From: Proteus appendicitidis
Lineage (GTDB): Bacteria; Pseudomonadota; Gammaproteobacteria; Enterobacterales; Enterobacteriaceae
DNA: 64,000 bases
Reading direction: 5' to 3'
NCBI RefSeq assembly: GCF_030271835.1
Contig: NZ_CP127389.1
Span: 930,001-994,000, forward strand
A model generated the notes under the pieces. It did no database searches and was not told the origin of the DNA. It saw nothing but the letters and a program-made list of their open reading frames with translations. Positions 11,681-21,342 of this stretch are shown here, one piece after another; position 1 is the first letter of the stretch; the number at the start of each line of letters is the position of its first letter. The translations under genes and the position numbers were made by a program.

Positions 11681-12433
11681 ATGAGCACTCCAATCACACG
11701 ACAAATTGTACTTGATACCGAAACCACCGGTATGAATAAGCTGGGCGTTCATTATGAAGGTCATAATATCATTGAAATTGGTGCCGTGGAGGTTATCAAT
11801 CGTCGATTAACAGGGCGAAATTTCCATGTTTATATTAAGCCCGAAAGATTAGTTGATCCCGAAGCGTTTGAAGTTCACGGTATTAGTGACGAGTTTTTAG
11901 AGGATTGTCCTTCTTTTGCTGATATTGCTGATGAATTTTTAGAATATATTCGTGGCGCAGAGCTGATCATTCATAACGCATCGTTCGATATTGGCTTTAT
12001 GGATTATGAGTTTAGAAAGCTTAATCGTGATATTCCGCCTACCGAAACGTTCTGCCAAATTACCGATAGCCTTGCAATGGCAAGGGCATTATTCCCCGGT
12101 AAACGAAATAACCTTGATGCCTTATGTGATAGATACTTAATAGATAACTCTAAACGTACTCTTCACGGCGCGTTATTGGATGCTGAAATACTTTCTGACG
12201 TTTACTTGGCAATGACCGGTGGACAAACAGCATTAGCGTTTTCAATGGAAGGCGAATCAAGTAACGAGCAAGAGCAAAATGATATTCAGCGTATCGAACG
12301 CCCAGTTTCAGGATTAAGAGTCATAAGAGCCACCGCAGAAGAACTTGCTGAACACGAATCTCGATTAGATTTAGTTGAGAAAAAAGGCGGGCATTGTTTG
12401 TGGCGTCCAGCATCAAATGATGAGTCAGTTTGA
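11681..12433 (+). CDS. dnaQ: DNA polymerase III epsilon subunit (proofreading exonuclease)
   Basis: DnaQ is the 3'-5' proofreading exonuclease of the replicative polymerase core. The 250-residue protein has the DEDDh exonuclease motifs: ExoI VLDTETTGMN at about residue 10, ExoII in IIHNASFDIGFMDYEF, and ExoIII with LHGALLDAEI. The C-terminal part (residues 190-250) would hold the clamp-binding and alpha-subunit-binding segments. It is followed by tRNA-Asp as in E. coli. Confidence 0.97.
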   Translation: MSTPITRQIVLDTETTGMNKLGVHYEGHNIIEIGAVEVINRRLTGRNFHVYIKPERLVDPEAFEVHGISDEFLEDCPSFADIADEFLEYIRGAELIIHNASFDIGFMDYEFRKLNRDIPPTETFCQITDSLAMARALFPGKRNNLDALCDRYLIDNSKRTLHGALLDAEILSDVYLAMTGGQTALAFSMEGESSNEQEQNDIQRIERPVSGLRVIRATAEELAEHESRLDLVEKKGGHCLWRPASNDESV

Positions 12434-12504
12434 ATATAAAAAAAGCATAAAGGCTTAGTTAAGATTAAAAACTATCCAAATGCATCTTTTTGTTAGAAAA
12501 ACAG

Positions 12505-12533
12505 TTGACGACAAGGCAAGAGATTCGTAATAT
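12505..12533 (+). promoter_or_regulatory. promoter of tRNA-Asp
   Basis: TTGACG and TAATAT with a 17-base spacer, ending about 24 bases before the mature tRNA. This spacing fits a stable-RNA promoter. Confidence 0.7.
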
Positions 12534-12556
12534 TCACCTCGTCCGAAAGGATACCC

Positions 12557-12633
12557 GGAGCGGTAGTTCAGTTGGTTAGAATACCTGCCTGTCACGCAGG
12601 GGGTCGCGGGTTCGAGTCCCGTCCGTTCCGCCA
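12557..12633 (+). tRNA. aspV: tRNA-Asp (GUC anticodon)
   Basis: A 77-nt tRNA with encoded CCA. The acceptor strands GGAGCGG and CCGTTCC pair, the anticodon loop reads CTGTCAC with GTC as anticodon, and the T arm has GGTTCGAGTCC. It is nearly identical to enterobacterial tRNA-Asp and lies behind dnaQ, the aspV position of E. coli, which is known as an integration hot spot. Confidence 0.97.
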
Positions 12634-12640
12634 AATTATG

Positions 12641-12672
12641 ACGCCATGCTATTTATTAGCATGGCGTTTTTG
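12641..12672 (+). terminator. tRNA-Asp terminator
   Basis: ACGCCATGCT and AGCATGGCGT form a 10-bp perfect stem with a 7-base loop, followed by T residues. Confidence 0.85.
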
Positions 12673-13475
12673 CTATTGGGGTTTTATCATCATACCAGCC
12701 AGCAGTATGCCACTTTTCCGACCTTCTACCCGCAATTAAGCGGGTAACACCAGTACTGATCCCCGTTGATATCCAAACTAGCCCCACCTAGCCAGTAATA
12801 CCCTGTTTATTAGACCCGCATAGCCGTTTGATTGAATATATAAATAATTACTGAAAACCAAGAAAACAGATTTTAACATTGTTTGAATAAAAAATATAAA
12901 TATATTTTATGTATTTGCTTATCAGACTTGTGATTGATGACAGGATGTCTTTAATCGTTACCCTTCGAAAAATTACCGTTAAAATAATTAAAGCAATTAG
13001 AATAATAAAATAAATCATAATAACGAAGTGAACTAAAAAACCACAATAATACAAAACATCACTTTTAATTAGCTTTAATTACTCTTTCATGGATTAATTT
13101 AAAGAATTTTCAACCTGTATAATAAAATTATTTTTATTTTAACTTGATTGATTTTATTTATGTAATTCCGATAAATATGTCTTTTTACAGTTAGGGTTGT
13201 TGGTTTAACGTTAAATTATTGTTGGTTTTAATGACTGTTATATTGTATAAATACATTCATATATCTAATGAATTGTGCTTTCAGGTTATACATTAATCCA
13301 CAGAGCGATGGTTGAAGCTTCAAAATGAAGAGTTAGCTGAAGCAGCGAGTGAATTGAGTGCTGGGCATGTAGCGAAGGCAACAGTATTAGTGAAGCGCGG
13401 GATGGAATATATAAAACTACTCGCCCAGTAACTTGAAATCCTGACATTTATGCAACAAAGAGCCGGGAGCTAACT
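12673..13475. other. accessory intergenic region behind tRNA-Asp with coding remnants
   Basis: About 800 bases with no intact gene. The first 150 bases (12690-12840) are richer in GC than the rest and, read leftward, contain a protein-like stretch around 12726-12806 (GYYWLGGASLDINGD...) bounded by stop codons. The middle is very AT-rich. A second remnant lies at 13312-13431. The mixture suggests decay of previously acquired DNA at the tRNA. I could not find a clear attachment-site duplicate of the tRNA 3' end. Confidence 0.45.
13312..13431 (+). pseudogene. short coding remnant, unknown family
   Basis: An open frame of 39 codons from a TTG, reading LKLQNEELAEAASELSAG... and ending GMEYIKLLAQ. 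The composition looks like real alpha-helical protein, but there is no ribosome-binding site and no ATG, and the frame is closed just upstream. Either the 3' end of a lost gene or a small gene with an unusual start. No function is recognised. Confidence 0.3.
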
Positions 13476-14699
13476 ATGGTTGATAGAATATCAGAGCAAG
13501 AGCATCTTGATGGGACTGATTCAAAACGTGAAAAGAGTTATAGAGCGACCACCGAAGACATTCTATTGAATAATAGTCATCGGTATGATGCTAGAGAGAT
13601 CCTTTCTGAATTTCATAAGGTTGGAAAACATTTTGTTACCCAGCAAAAATTACAACAACTGGCAGTATATCGAGATGAATTAGCCCGCAGTTCCGCTGGT
13701 GATTGGATGCTAAGTTTTCTTAACGTCGTCTTGGATAAATTTGATGACACTTATAGTTACCGATCTTATCTAGCACTGGATTTATTACATTGGCAGAATT
13801 ACACAGAAAATAGTGCTGATTATATCGATTGGCAACTGACTATTATTACTATGGACTTAATCCGTTTTGAGCTAGATGCATTGCGTAATAATGGCAGTTG
13901 GCTCTATGAAATGGCGCCAGATCAGCGACTTGTTAATACGCGTTGCCGACGACTGATAAAGTGTATGGGAAAAGTATATCAACGAATGAATATACAGTGG
14001 GAAAATAATGAGCGGGATATGATAGCTATCTGCGACACAATTTGTTCTGCTGTGTTTTTACGCTTATCTGATAATGAAAAATTACGCTTAGAATACTCAA
14101 TGATACCCGTTTATATTAATCATGATGAGTACATTTTTCTACGTATATTACAGGCCTTTGAAATATTGTTTGATTGGCTGGCCTCTTGTTTAACGGAAGT
14201 TATTGCCTTTGCTAAATCGGATTTGAAACAAGCAACTGAACTCTTGTTTCTCAGCGCTAATCGATTGAATGAAATGGCAGCACTTTTTCCATTGTTATCG
14301 ACGTTACGGGTTGATGCCTTTCATAGGTTCAGAGACTATACCGAAGGTTCTAGTGCAATCCAGTCACGCAGTTATAAAAAAGTTGAATCATTGTGTAGTA
14401 GACCTGATGCCGAAAGATTCAATTCAATAGCTTATCAAGCGGTACCGGAGGTAAGCGAGGCGATTTTATCTAACCCCGAGACGATTGATCATGTTTTTAA
14501 TCTTATTCCTCAGGATAATTTGTATAAAGACGATTTTCATCAAGCGATGGCGTCGTTTGGATTAGGCATGAAAATATGGCGGCAGTCGCATTACGGTATT
14601 GCTGTAAAAATGCTGGGCGCCTCGCCAGGTACTGGTAATACTGAAGGTACTGCCTACCTTAAAGAAGTAAGAAAAATACCGGTCTTTAAAAATATCTGA
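13476..14699 (+). CDS. tryptophan 2,3-dioxygenase superfamily protein with long N-terminal extension
   Basis: A 407-residue protein whose C-terminal half (about 210-407) reads like the heme-dependent tryptophan dioxygenase superfamily: NHDEYIFLRILQAFEILFDW (His216, the distal-His block HDE of TDO), FRDYTEGSSAIQS (residues 285-297, the FRxYL...SGxQS substrate block), IWRQSHYGIAVKMLG with His372 as likely proximal heme ligand, and PGTGNTEGTAYL (384-395), the C-terminal GTGG-type loop. Usual bacterial TDO is under 300 residues; the N-terminal 200 or so residues are extra and unrecognised. It may be TDO, or one of the divergent members that act on other indoles (PrnB- or MarE-like). GGGAG lies upstream of the ATG. 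It stands alone with its own terminator in an accessory patch behind tRNA-Asp; no kynurenine-pathway gene is nearby. Confidence 0.72.
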   Translation: MVDRISEQEHLDGTDSKREKSYRATTEDILLNNSHRYDAREILSEFHKVGKHFVTQQKLQQLAVYRDELARSSAGDWMLSFLNVVLDKFDDTYSYRSYLALDLLHWQNYTENSADYIDWQLTIITMDLIRFELDALRNNGSWLYEMAPDQRLVNTRCRRLIKCMGKVYQRMNIQWENNERDMIAICDTICSAVFLRLSDNEKLRLEYSMIPVYINHDEYIFLRILQAFEILFDWLASCLTEVIAFAKSDLKQATELLFLSANRLNEMAALFPLLSTLRVDAFHRFRDYTEGSSAIQSRSYKKVESLCSRPDAERFNSIAYQAVPEVSEAILSNPETIDHVFNLIPQDNLYKDDFHQAMASFGLGMKIWRQSHYGIAVKMLGASPGTGNTEGTAYLKEVRKIPVFKNI

Positions 14700-14764
14700 A
14701 CAAGGTTAGTTATAACCACATTAAATGATAATTCAATTCGGAGGGATGCCTTCCATTACTAAAC

Positions 14765-14788
14765 CCCAGCATTTATGCTGGGTTTTTT
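14765..14788 (+). terminator. terminator of the TDO-like gene
   Basis: CCCAGCAT and ATGCTGGG form an 8-bp stem with a 2-base inner loop (helix probably opens to a 4-base loop), followed by six T residues. Confidence 0.8.
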
Positions 14789-15487
14789 GCTTTGCAGACT
14801 TTCGCGTATTATTAAGTAAGCTGTTTTTTGAAACTATTTTTCTGCAAAAATAATAATAGAAAAAAATATTCAATTAACACAGAAAAAAGAAACTTTAGGC
14901 TTATTGAAAGTCAAAATACGAAAAATATATTCTTTTTTGTAATAAAATTTATAAAAACCATTCTTGTAATAACCTAATTACTTATTTTCTCACTCGTTTT
15001 GCTAAGGTAATAAGTAACATTTACGTTACCCTGATTTTTCCTTTTAGCTATATATGATGTAAATAAGATTTTTATTACTGAATCAGTGAATTATCTGCTT
15101 TTTATCTTTTTTAAGCTCTTATAATTCTACGTCTTTGTAACAAGTTCAGTTAGTTATTAGGTTATAATTAAAACAAATACGGTATTTATTTGATTTGATG
15201 GATAATTCAGCAATGAAATTTTATCTTGATTAGTCATATCAAGCTAAGGTTTAATAGCACGCTTCTCAATTGCGCAAGTCATTGCCTTTTTTGCTTTTTG
15301 TTGCGCAACAATGCGGTGGTGTAATGTTATTTTCCGCTTTGATCGTAAAAAATGCCGTGCAAATCAAAGAATTATTGCTTTATGCTAATTACGATAGCCA
15401 CCTTTGTGGATTTTTTATATTGCGGTTTTTTGCCCGCATTGAGAGAATCAGCTATCTAGATGCTTTTTATCCGACTTGGAGTAGAAA
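14789..15487. other. AT-rich region upstream of tktA
   Basis: About 700 bases with no credible gene. It must hold the tktA promoter. Apart from small GC-containing hairpins near 15296-15315 and 15420-15440, I see nothing in it that I can name. Confidence 0.5.
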
Positions 15488-17482
15488 ATGACCACTCGTA
15501 AAACCCTTGCTAATGCGATCCGTTTTTTAAGTATGGATGCTGTGCAAAAAGCGAAATCAGGACACCCCGGCGCCCCTATGGGTATGGCTGATATTGCAGA
15601 AGTATTATGGCGTGATTTTTTAAATCATAACCCAACTAACCCTAACTGGGCTGATCGTGACCGTTTCGTTTTATCTAATGGTCATGCTTCGATGCTGATT
15701 TACAGCTTACTGCACCTGTCTGGTTATGAAGTTTCTTTAGATGATCTGAAAAACTTCCGTCAATTGCATTCTAAAACACCGGGTCACCCAGAATATGGTT
15801 ACACCCCAGGCGTTGAAACAACAACGGGTCCTTTAGGTCAAGGTATTGCAAACGCAGTGGGTTTTGCTATTGCAGAACGCACATTAGCCGCTCAATTTAA
15901 CCGTCCTGGTCATGATATTGTTGATCACTACACCTACGCCTTTATGGGTGATGGTTGTATGATGGAAGGTATCTCTCACGAAGCGTGTTCTTTAGCGGGA
16001 ACATTACAGTTAGGTAAACTGATTGCATTCTACGATGACAATGGCATCTCTATTGATGGTAAAGTGCATGGTTGGTTTACTGATAATACCGCAGAACGTT
16101 TCGACGCTTATGGCTGGCATGTAATTAGTGGCATTGATGGTCACGATGCAGCAAGCATTAAAGCCGCAATTGAAGCAGCAAAACAGATCACTGACAAACC
16201 TTCACTGCTGATTTGTAAAACCACTATCGGTTTTGGTTCTCCTCATAAAGCAGGTACTGCGGATTCTCACGGTTCTCCATTAGGTGATGCAGAAATCGCT
16301 GAAACACGTAAAGCGTTAGGCTGGGAATACGGCCCATTCGAAATTCCACAAGAAATTTATAAAGAGTGGGATGCGAAAGAAGCGGGTAAAGCAAAAGAAG
16401 CGTCATGGGATGCTAAATTTGCTGCATACGCAGCACAATTCCCTGAATTAGCGGCTGAATTCAAACGTCGTGTTTCTGGTGAATTACCAGCAAACTGGGA
16501 AAAAGATTCCAAAGCATTTATTGAAAATCTGCAACAAAACCCTTCAAGCATTGCAAGCCGTAAAGCGTCTCAAAATGCATTAGAAGCATTCGGTAAAGTA
16601 TTACCAGAATTCATGGGCGGTTCTGCGGACTTAGCACCAAGTAACTTGACTATGTGGTCTGGTTCTAAAGCGCTGAATGAAGACGAAGCGGGTAACTACA
16701 TCCATTATGGTGTGCGTGAATTCGGTATGTCTGCAATCATGAATGGTATTGCATTACATGGCGGTTTTGTTCCTTACGGCGCTACCTTCCTGATGTTTAT
16801 GGAATATGCACGTAATGCTGTACGTATGGCTGCACTGATGAAGATCCGCAGTATCTTTGTTTATACTCATGACTCTATCGGTCTGGGTGAAGATGGCCCA
16901 ACTCACCAACCTGTTGAGCAAATGGCAAGCCTGCGTGTAACTCCAAACGTGAGCACATGGCGTCCATGTGACCAAGTTGAATCCGCTGTTGCATGGAAAT
17001 ATGCAATTGATCGTAAAGATGGTCCAACAGCGCTGATCTTCTCTCGTCAAAATCTTGCACAACAACCACGTACTCCAGAGCAACTGGCGAATATCGAGAA
17101 GGGTGGTTACATCCTGAAAGATTGCGCGGGTACTCCAGAATTAATCTTTATTGCGACAGGTTCTGAAGTTGAATTAGCGGTTAGCGCTTATGAACAACTG
17201 ACAGCTGAAGGTCGTAAAGTACGTGTTGTTTCTATGCCAGCAACAGATGCATTTGATAAACAAGATGCAGATTACCGTGAAGCAGTATTGCCAACATCAG
17301 TGAAAGCGCGTGTTGCTATCGAAGCTGGTATTGCTGACTACTGGTTCAAGTATGTTGGTTTAGATGGTGCGATTGTAGGTATGCGTAGCTTCGGTGAATC
17401 TGCACCTGCAAACGAATTATTTGAAGAGTTTGGTTTTACTGTTGAAAATGTGGTTACACAGGCAAAATCTTTACTTAAATAA
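15488..17482 (+). CDS. tktA: transketolase
   Basis: Transketolase moves two-carbon ketol units between sugar phosphates in the pentose phosphate pathway, using thiamine diphosphate and Mg2+. The 664-residue length is standard. Visible motifs: [12 protein letters not shown] near the N-terminus, the TPP/Mg motif [18 protein letters not shown]...DDNG (residues about 155-190), the [10 protein letters not shown] block, and the pyrimidine domain with [23 protein letters not shown] stands 8 bases before the ATG. It precedes epd-pgk-fbaA, so pentose phosphate and glycolytic genes are clustered. Confidence 0.98.
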   Translation: MTTRKTLANAIRFLSMDAVQKAKSGHPGAPMGMADIAEVLWRDFLNHNPTNPNWADRDRFVLSNGHASMLIYSLLHLSGYEVSLDDLKNFRQLHSKTPGHPEYGYTPGVETTTGPLGQGIANAVGFAIAERTLAAQFNRPGHDIVDHYTYAFMGDGCMMEGISHEACSLAGTLQLGKLIAFYDDNGISIDGKVHGWFTDNTAERFDAYGWHVISGIDGHDAASIKAAIEAAKQITDKPSLLICKTTIGFGSPHKAGTADSHGSPLGDAEIAETRKALGWEYGPFEIPQEIYKEWDAKEAGKAKEASWDAKFAAYAAQFPELAAEFKRRVSGELPANWEKDSKAFIENLQQNPSSIASRKASQNALEAFGKVLPEFMGGSADLAPSNLTMWSGSKALNEDEAGNYIHYGVREFGMSAIMNGIALHGGFVPYGATFLMFMEYARNAVRMAALMKIRSIFVYTHDSIGLGEDGPTHQPVEQMASLRVTPNVSTWRPCDQVESAVAWKYAIDRKDGPTALIFSRQNLAQQPRTPEQLANIEKGGYILKDCAGTPELIFIATGSEVELAVSAYEQLTAEGRKVRVVSMPATDAFDKQDADYREAVLPTSVKARVAIEAGIADYWFKYVGLDGAIVGMRSFGESAPANELFEEFGFTVENVVTQAKSLLK

Positions 17483-17498
17483 TCAATAAATGTTAACA

Positions 17499-17542
17499 AG
17501 AGCACATTTTTGGGAAGAATTTCTCAGATGTGCTCTTTTTTT
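17499..17542 (+). terminator. tktA terminator
   Basis: AGAGCACAT and ATGTGCTCT pair around a 20-base loop and are followed by seven T residues. Confidence 0.75.
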
Positions 17543-17739
17543 ATCCTTCCATCTTTGTTTACTATTGCGATCTTCTCTCATTTCTCGTAATCTGATTATC
17601 AGTAAGCTGAACCGTTTCAGTTAATCCTAAAATGTCGGTGACTGCACAATTTCTAGATTTACTTGATTTATCGTTGTTGATTAGTATGTTGCTCTATTAT
17701 TCTAAGCGGTTGCAAATCACGAGTTATCAAGGAAGTCAC

Positions 17740-18759
17740 ATGACAATCAGAGTCGCTATTAACGGTTTTGGTCGTATAGGGCGTAATGTGTTAAGAGCGC
17801 TTTATGAATCAGGTAAACGAGCTGAAATAACGGTTGTTGCAGTAAATGAATTGGCTGATGCACAAGGTATTGGGCATCTTCTCAAGTATGACTCCAGCCA
17901 TGGACGTTTTGCTTGGGATGTACGAATTAATAACGATTTATTGCAAGTGGGTGATGATACTATTCGCTTATTTCATCACGCTGATATTACGGATTTACCT
18001 TGGGGTGAACTTGGTATTGATGTCGTACTTGATTGTAGTGGTGCATATGGCTCACGAGCTGATGGCGAAGCGCATATTGCACAAGGCGCAAAGAAAGTGC
18101 TTTTTTCTCATCCCGGTACAACAGATTTAGATGCAACGGTCGTTTTTGGTGTGAATCAACACGAACTTAAAAAAGAGCACCGAATTGTTTCAAACGCATC
18201 TTGTACAACAAATTGCATTATTCCCATCATTAAAATGATGGATGACGCGTTTAATATAGAGTCAGGAACAGTAACAACAATCCATGCAGCCATGAACGAT
18301 CAACCTGTGATTGATGCATACCATAAGGATTTACGTCGTACTCGTGCTGCAGGACAATCTATTATTCCTGTTGATACAAAACTGGCGGCAGGAATTACGC
18401 GGATCTTCCCGAAATTTAGGGATCATTTTGAGGCAATTTCTGTACGAGTTCCTACAATTAATGTGACGGCAATTGATTTAAGTGTCACTGTAAAAACTGC
18501 TGTAAATGTGTTAGATGTCAATCGGTTAATTCAAAAATCAGCAACTGGCGCATTTCGTGGTATAGTGGATTACACAGAATTGCCATTAGTCTCAACTGAT
18601 TTTAACCACGATCCTCATAGTGCAATCGTAGATGGCACACAAACAAGAGTCAGTGGGCAACACCTGATCAAGACTTTAGTCTGGTGTGATAATGAATGGG
18701 GCTTTGCTAACCGAATGCTTGATACAACGTTAGCAATGGCTGCAACTGGTTTTAAATAA
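17740..18759 (+). CDS. epd: D-erythrose-4-phosphate dehydrogenase
   Basis: Epd oxidises erythrose 4-phosphate to 4-phosphoerythronate with NAD+, the first step of pyridoxal 5'-phosphate synthesis by the DXP-dependent route. The 339-residue protein has the GAPDH fold: Rossmann motif [17 protein letters not shown], catalytic Cys in [10 protein letters not shown], and the C-terminal [14 protein letters not shown]. It is Epd rather than GapA from the inserted sequence [21 protein letters not shown] and its position before pgk. The ATG at 17740 follows AAGGAAG; the 36 upstream in-frame codons are not conserved-looking. Confidence 0.96.
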   Translation: MTIRVAINGFGRIGRNVLRALYESGKRAEITVVAVNELADAQGIGHLLKYDSSHGRFAWDVRINNDLLQVGDDTIRLFHHADITDLPWGELGIDVVLDCSGAYGSRADGEAHIAQGAKKVLFSHPGTTDLDATVVFGVNQHELKKEHRIVSNASCTTNCIIPIIKMMDDAFNIESGTVTTIHAAMNDQPVIDAYHKDLRRTRAAGQSIIPVDTKLAAGITRIFPKFRDHFEAISVRVPTINVTAIDLSVTVKTAVNVLDVNRLIQKSATGAFRGIVDYTELPLVSTDFNHDPHSAIVDGTQTRVSGQHLIKTLVWCDNEWGFANRMLDTTLAMAATGFK

Positions 18760-18846
18760 TCATGTTTTAATGACGGTGTCGCGTAATAATACAAGGCACT
18801 GAACAGAAGATTACTAAATTTTAGAGAATCAATGAGAGGATTCATC

Positions 18847-20010
18847 ATGTCTGTAATTAAGATGACCGATTTAGACCTAGCGGGTAAACGAGTTCTTATC
18901 CGTGCTGACCTGAACGTTCCAGTTAAAGATGGTAAAGTAACTTCAGATGCACGTATCCGTGCTTCTTTACCAACAATTGAAGCCGCGTTAAAACAAGGCG
19001 CTAAAGTGATGGTAACTTCTCACTTAGGTCGTCCTACTGAAGGTGAGTACAACGAAGAGTTCTCTTTAAAACCAGTTGTTGACTATCTGAAAGATAAATT
19101 AACTGCACCAGTTAGCCTTGCTAAAGACTATTTAAATGGTGTTGAAGTCAATGCCGGTGAATTAGTTGTTCTTGAAAACGTTCGTTTTAACAAAGGCGAA
19201 AAGAAAGACGACGAAACGCTGTCTAAACAATACGCTGCATTATGTGATGTTTTCGTCATGGATGCATTCGGTACTGCTCACCGTGCTCAAGCATCAACTC
19301 ATGGTGTTGCTAAATTTGCACAAGTTGCTTGCGCGGGTCCTCTGTTATCAGCAGAGCTTGAAGCATTAGGTAAAGCATTAGATAAACCTGCTCGCCCAAT
19401 GGTTGCGATTGTTGGTGGTTCTAAAGTATCAACTAAACTGACTGTATTAGATTCTTTATCAAAAATTGCTGACCAATTAATCGTTGGTGGTGGTATCGCA
19501 AATACCTTTATCGCAGCAGAAGGTCATCCAGTTGGTCGCTCTTTATATGAAGCAGACCTAGTTGATGATGCTAAAAAGCTGATGGAAAAATGTGATATTC
19601 CAGTGCCAAGTGATGTTCGTGTTGCAACTGAATTCTCTGAAACTGCAGAGGCTGTTTTAAAATCAGCAAGTGATATCAAAGATGATGAACAAGTACTGGA
19701 TATCGGTGATGTTACAGCAGAACGTTTAGCAGAGATCCTGAAAAACGCGAAAACTATCCTGTGGAATGGTCCAGTAGGTGTGTTTGAATTCCCTAACTTC
19801 CGTAAAGGTACAGAAATCATCGCTAATGCTATTGCAGATAGTGAAGCATTCTCTATCGCTGGTGGTGGTGATACGCTGGCTGCTATTGATTTATTTGATA
19901 TCGCAGACAAAATCTCTTACATTTCAACCGGTGGTGGTGCTTTCTTAGAATTCGTTGAAGGCAAAAAACTTCCTGCTGTTGCAATGTTAGAAGAACGCGC
20001 TAAACAGTAA
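18847..20010 (+). CDS. pgk: phosphoglycerate kinase
   Basis: Pgk makes ATP from 1,3-bisphosphoglycerate in glycolysis. The 387-residue protein begins with the usual [25 protein letters not shown], has the substrate-binding SHLGRP and ENVRFNKGE segments, the [11 protein letters not shown] block, and the C-terminal nucleotide-binding GGGDTLAAI and [10 protein letters not shown] motifs. The ATG at 18847 follows GAGAGGA and gives the E. coli length. It lies 87 bases behind epd and 63 before fbaA, probably one operon. Confidence 0.98.
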   Translation: MSVIKMTDLDLAGKRVLIRADLNVPVKDGKVTSDARIRASLPTIEAALKQGAKVMVTSHLGRPTEGEYNEEFSLKPVVDYLKDKLTAPVSLAKDYLNGVEVNAGELVVLENVRFNKGEKKDDETLSKQYAALCDVFVMDAFGTAHRAQASTHGVAKFAQVACAGPLLSAELEALGKALDKPARPMVAIVGGSKVSTKLTVLDSLSKIADQLIVGGGIANTFIAAEGHPVGRSLYEADLVDDAKKLMEKCDIPVPSDVRVATEFSETAEAVLKSASDIKDDEQVLDIGDVTAERLAEILKNAKTILWNGPVGVFEFPNFRKGTEIIANAIADSEAFSIAGGGDTLAAIDLFDIADKISYISTGGGAFLEFVEGKKLPAVAMLEERAKQ

Positions 20011-20024
20011 TTAAGTCAGCTCAT

Positions 20025-20051
20025 ACAGGTAGAAAGCCATTTTCTACCTGT
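20025..20051. other. perfect intercistronic hairpin between pgk and fbaA
   Basis: ACAGGTAGAAA and TTTCTACCTGT form an 11-bp stem with a 5-base loop and no T tract, ending 22 bases before the fbaA start. It may stabilise or separate the two messages. Confidence 0.6.
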
Positions 20052-20073
20052 TCCAAATATAGGATCTTATTAC

Positions 20074-21153
20074 ATGTCTAAAGTTTTTGATTTCGTGAAA
20101 CCGGGTGTCATCACTGGTGATGATGTACAAAAAGTATTTGCAGTAGCAAAAGAAAACAAATTTGCTCTGCCTGCGGTTAACTGTGTAGGTACTGACTCAA
20201 TCAATGCTGTGTTAGAAGCTGCTGCGAAAGTTCGTTCTCCTGTTATTGTACAGTTCTCTAACGGTGGTGCTGCATTTATCGCAGGTAAAGGTCTTAAATC
20301 TGATGTACCACAGCAAGCTGCTATTTTAGGCGCAATTTCTGGCGCTCATCATGTACACCAAATGGCTGAATACTACGGTGTTCCTGTTATTCTGCATACT
20401 GACCACTGTGCGAAAAAATTATTACCATGGATTGATGGTCTGTTAGATGCTGGTGAAAAACACTACGCTAAAACAGGTAAACCACTGTTCTCTTCTCACA
20501 TGATTGACTTATCTGAAGAATCATTAGAAGAAAACATCGAAATCTGTGCTAAATATTTAGCGCGTATGGCTAAAATCGATATGACTTTAGAAATCGAATT
20601 AGGCTGTACAGGTGGTGAAGAAGACGGTGTTGATAACACAGGTATGGACAGCTCTGCGCTTTATACTCAACCAGAAGATGTTGCTTACGCATACGAAAAA
20701 CTGAGTGCGGTAAGCCCTCGTTTCACTATCGCGGCATCTTTCGGTAACGTTCACGGTGTTTATAAACCAGGTAACGTTCAGTTAACGCCAAAAATTCTAC
20801 GTAACTCACAAGACTACGTATCTGAGAAATTCAACCTGCCACACAATAGCTTAGACTTCGTTTTCCACGGCGGCTCCGGTTCTTCAGCAGAAGAAATCAA
20901 AGAAGCTGTTGGCTATGGTGTTATCAAAATGAATATCGATACAGATACTCAGTGGGCAACTTGGGATGGTATCTTACAGTTCTACAAAAAGAACGAAGGC
21001 TATTTACAAGCTCAGTTAGGTAATCCAGAAGGTGCTGATAAACCTAACAAGAAATACTACGACCCACGTAACTGGTTACGTCATGCACAATCATCAATGG
21101 TTGTTCGTTTAGAGCAAGCATTTAAAGAATTGAATTCAGTTGATGTTCTGTAA
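20074..21153 (+). CDS. fbaA: fructose-bisphosphate aldolase, class II
   Basis: Zn-dependent aldolase that cleaves fructose 1,6-bisphosphate to DHAP and glyceraldehyde 3-phosphate. The 359-residue protein (E. coli length) has the metal/active-site segments HTDHCAKKLLPW, EIELGCTGGEEDGVDN, NVHGVYKPGNV with the Zn His, and VFHGGSGSS followed by KMNIDTDTQWA. It is the last gene of the epd-pgk-fbaA cluster and is followed by a terminator. Codon use is strongly biased, as for eno. Confidence 0.98.
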   Translation: MSKVFDFVKPGVITGDDVQKVFAVAKENKFALPAVNCVGTDSINAVLEAAAKVRSPVIVQFSNGGAAFIAGKGLKSDVPQQAAILGAISGAHHVHQMAEYYGVPVILHTDHCAKKLLPWIDGLLDAGEKHYAKTGKPLFSSHMIDLSEESLEENIEICAKYLARMAKIDMTLEIELGCTGGEEDGVDNTGMDSSALYTQPEDVAYAYEKLSAVSPRFTIAASFGNVHGVYKPGNVQLTPKILRNSQDYVSEKFNLPHNSLDFVFHGGSGSSAEEIKEAVGYGVIKMNIDTDTQWATWDGILQFYKKNEGYLQAQLGNPEGADKPNKKYYDPRNWLRHAQSSMVVRLEQAFKELNSVDVL

Positions 21154-21178
21154 TTGGATCATTCTTAATGATTAAACT

Positions 21179-21206
21179 AAACCCGCTTATTTGGCGGGTT
21201 TTTTTA
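21179..21206 (+). terminator. fbaA terminator
   Basis: AAACCCGC and GCGGGTTT form an 8-bp stem with a 7-base loop followed by T residues. Confidence 0.9.
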
Positions 21207-21283
21207 TGTCTGGCAAAAAGCTATCAGGCAGTTTGTCTATGATGATATTTCTCTTTAAATATTAACGATGAAATGCATAGGTA

Positions 21284-21315
21284 TAAAAAAAGCGCCTATT
21301 AATAAATAGGCGCTT
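21284..21315 (-). terminator. dtpB terminator
   Basis: Read leftward, AAGCGCCTATT and AATAGGCGCTT form an 11-bp perfect stem with a 4-base loop, then a T run. Confidence 0.9.
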
Positions 21316-21342
21316 ATATCAAGCAATATATTGATTGAAAGA

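Noticed and set aside
12848..13054. 68-codon hydrophobic frame on the minus strand behind tRNA-Asp
   Set aside because: Very AT-rich DNA, residues mostly Ile/Phe/Tyr as expected by chance, and no recognisable family; not listed as a gene.
15270..15491. 73-codon frame overlapping the tktA start
   Set aside because: Starts at TTG without a ribosome site, lies in tktA leader DNA, and its composition does not look like protein.
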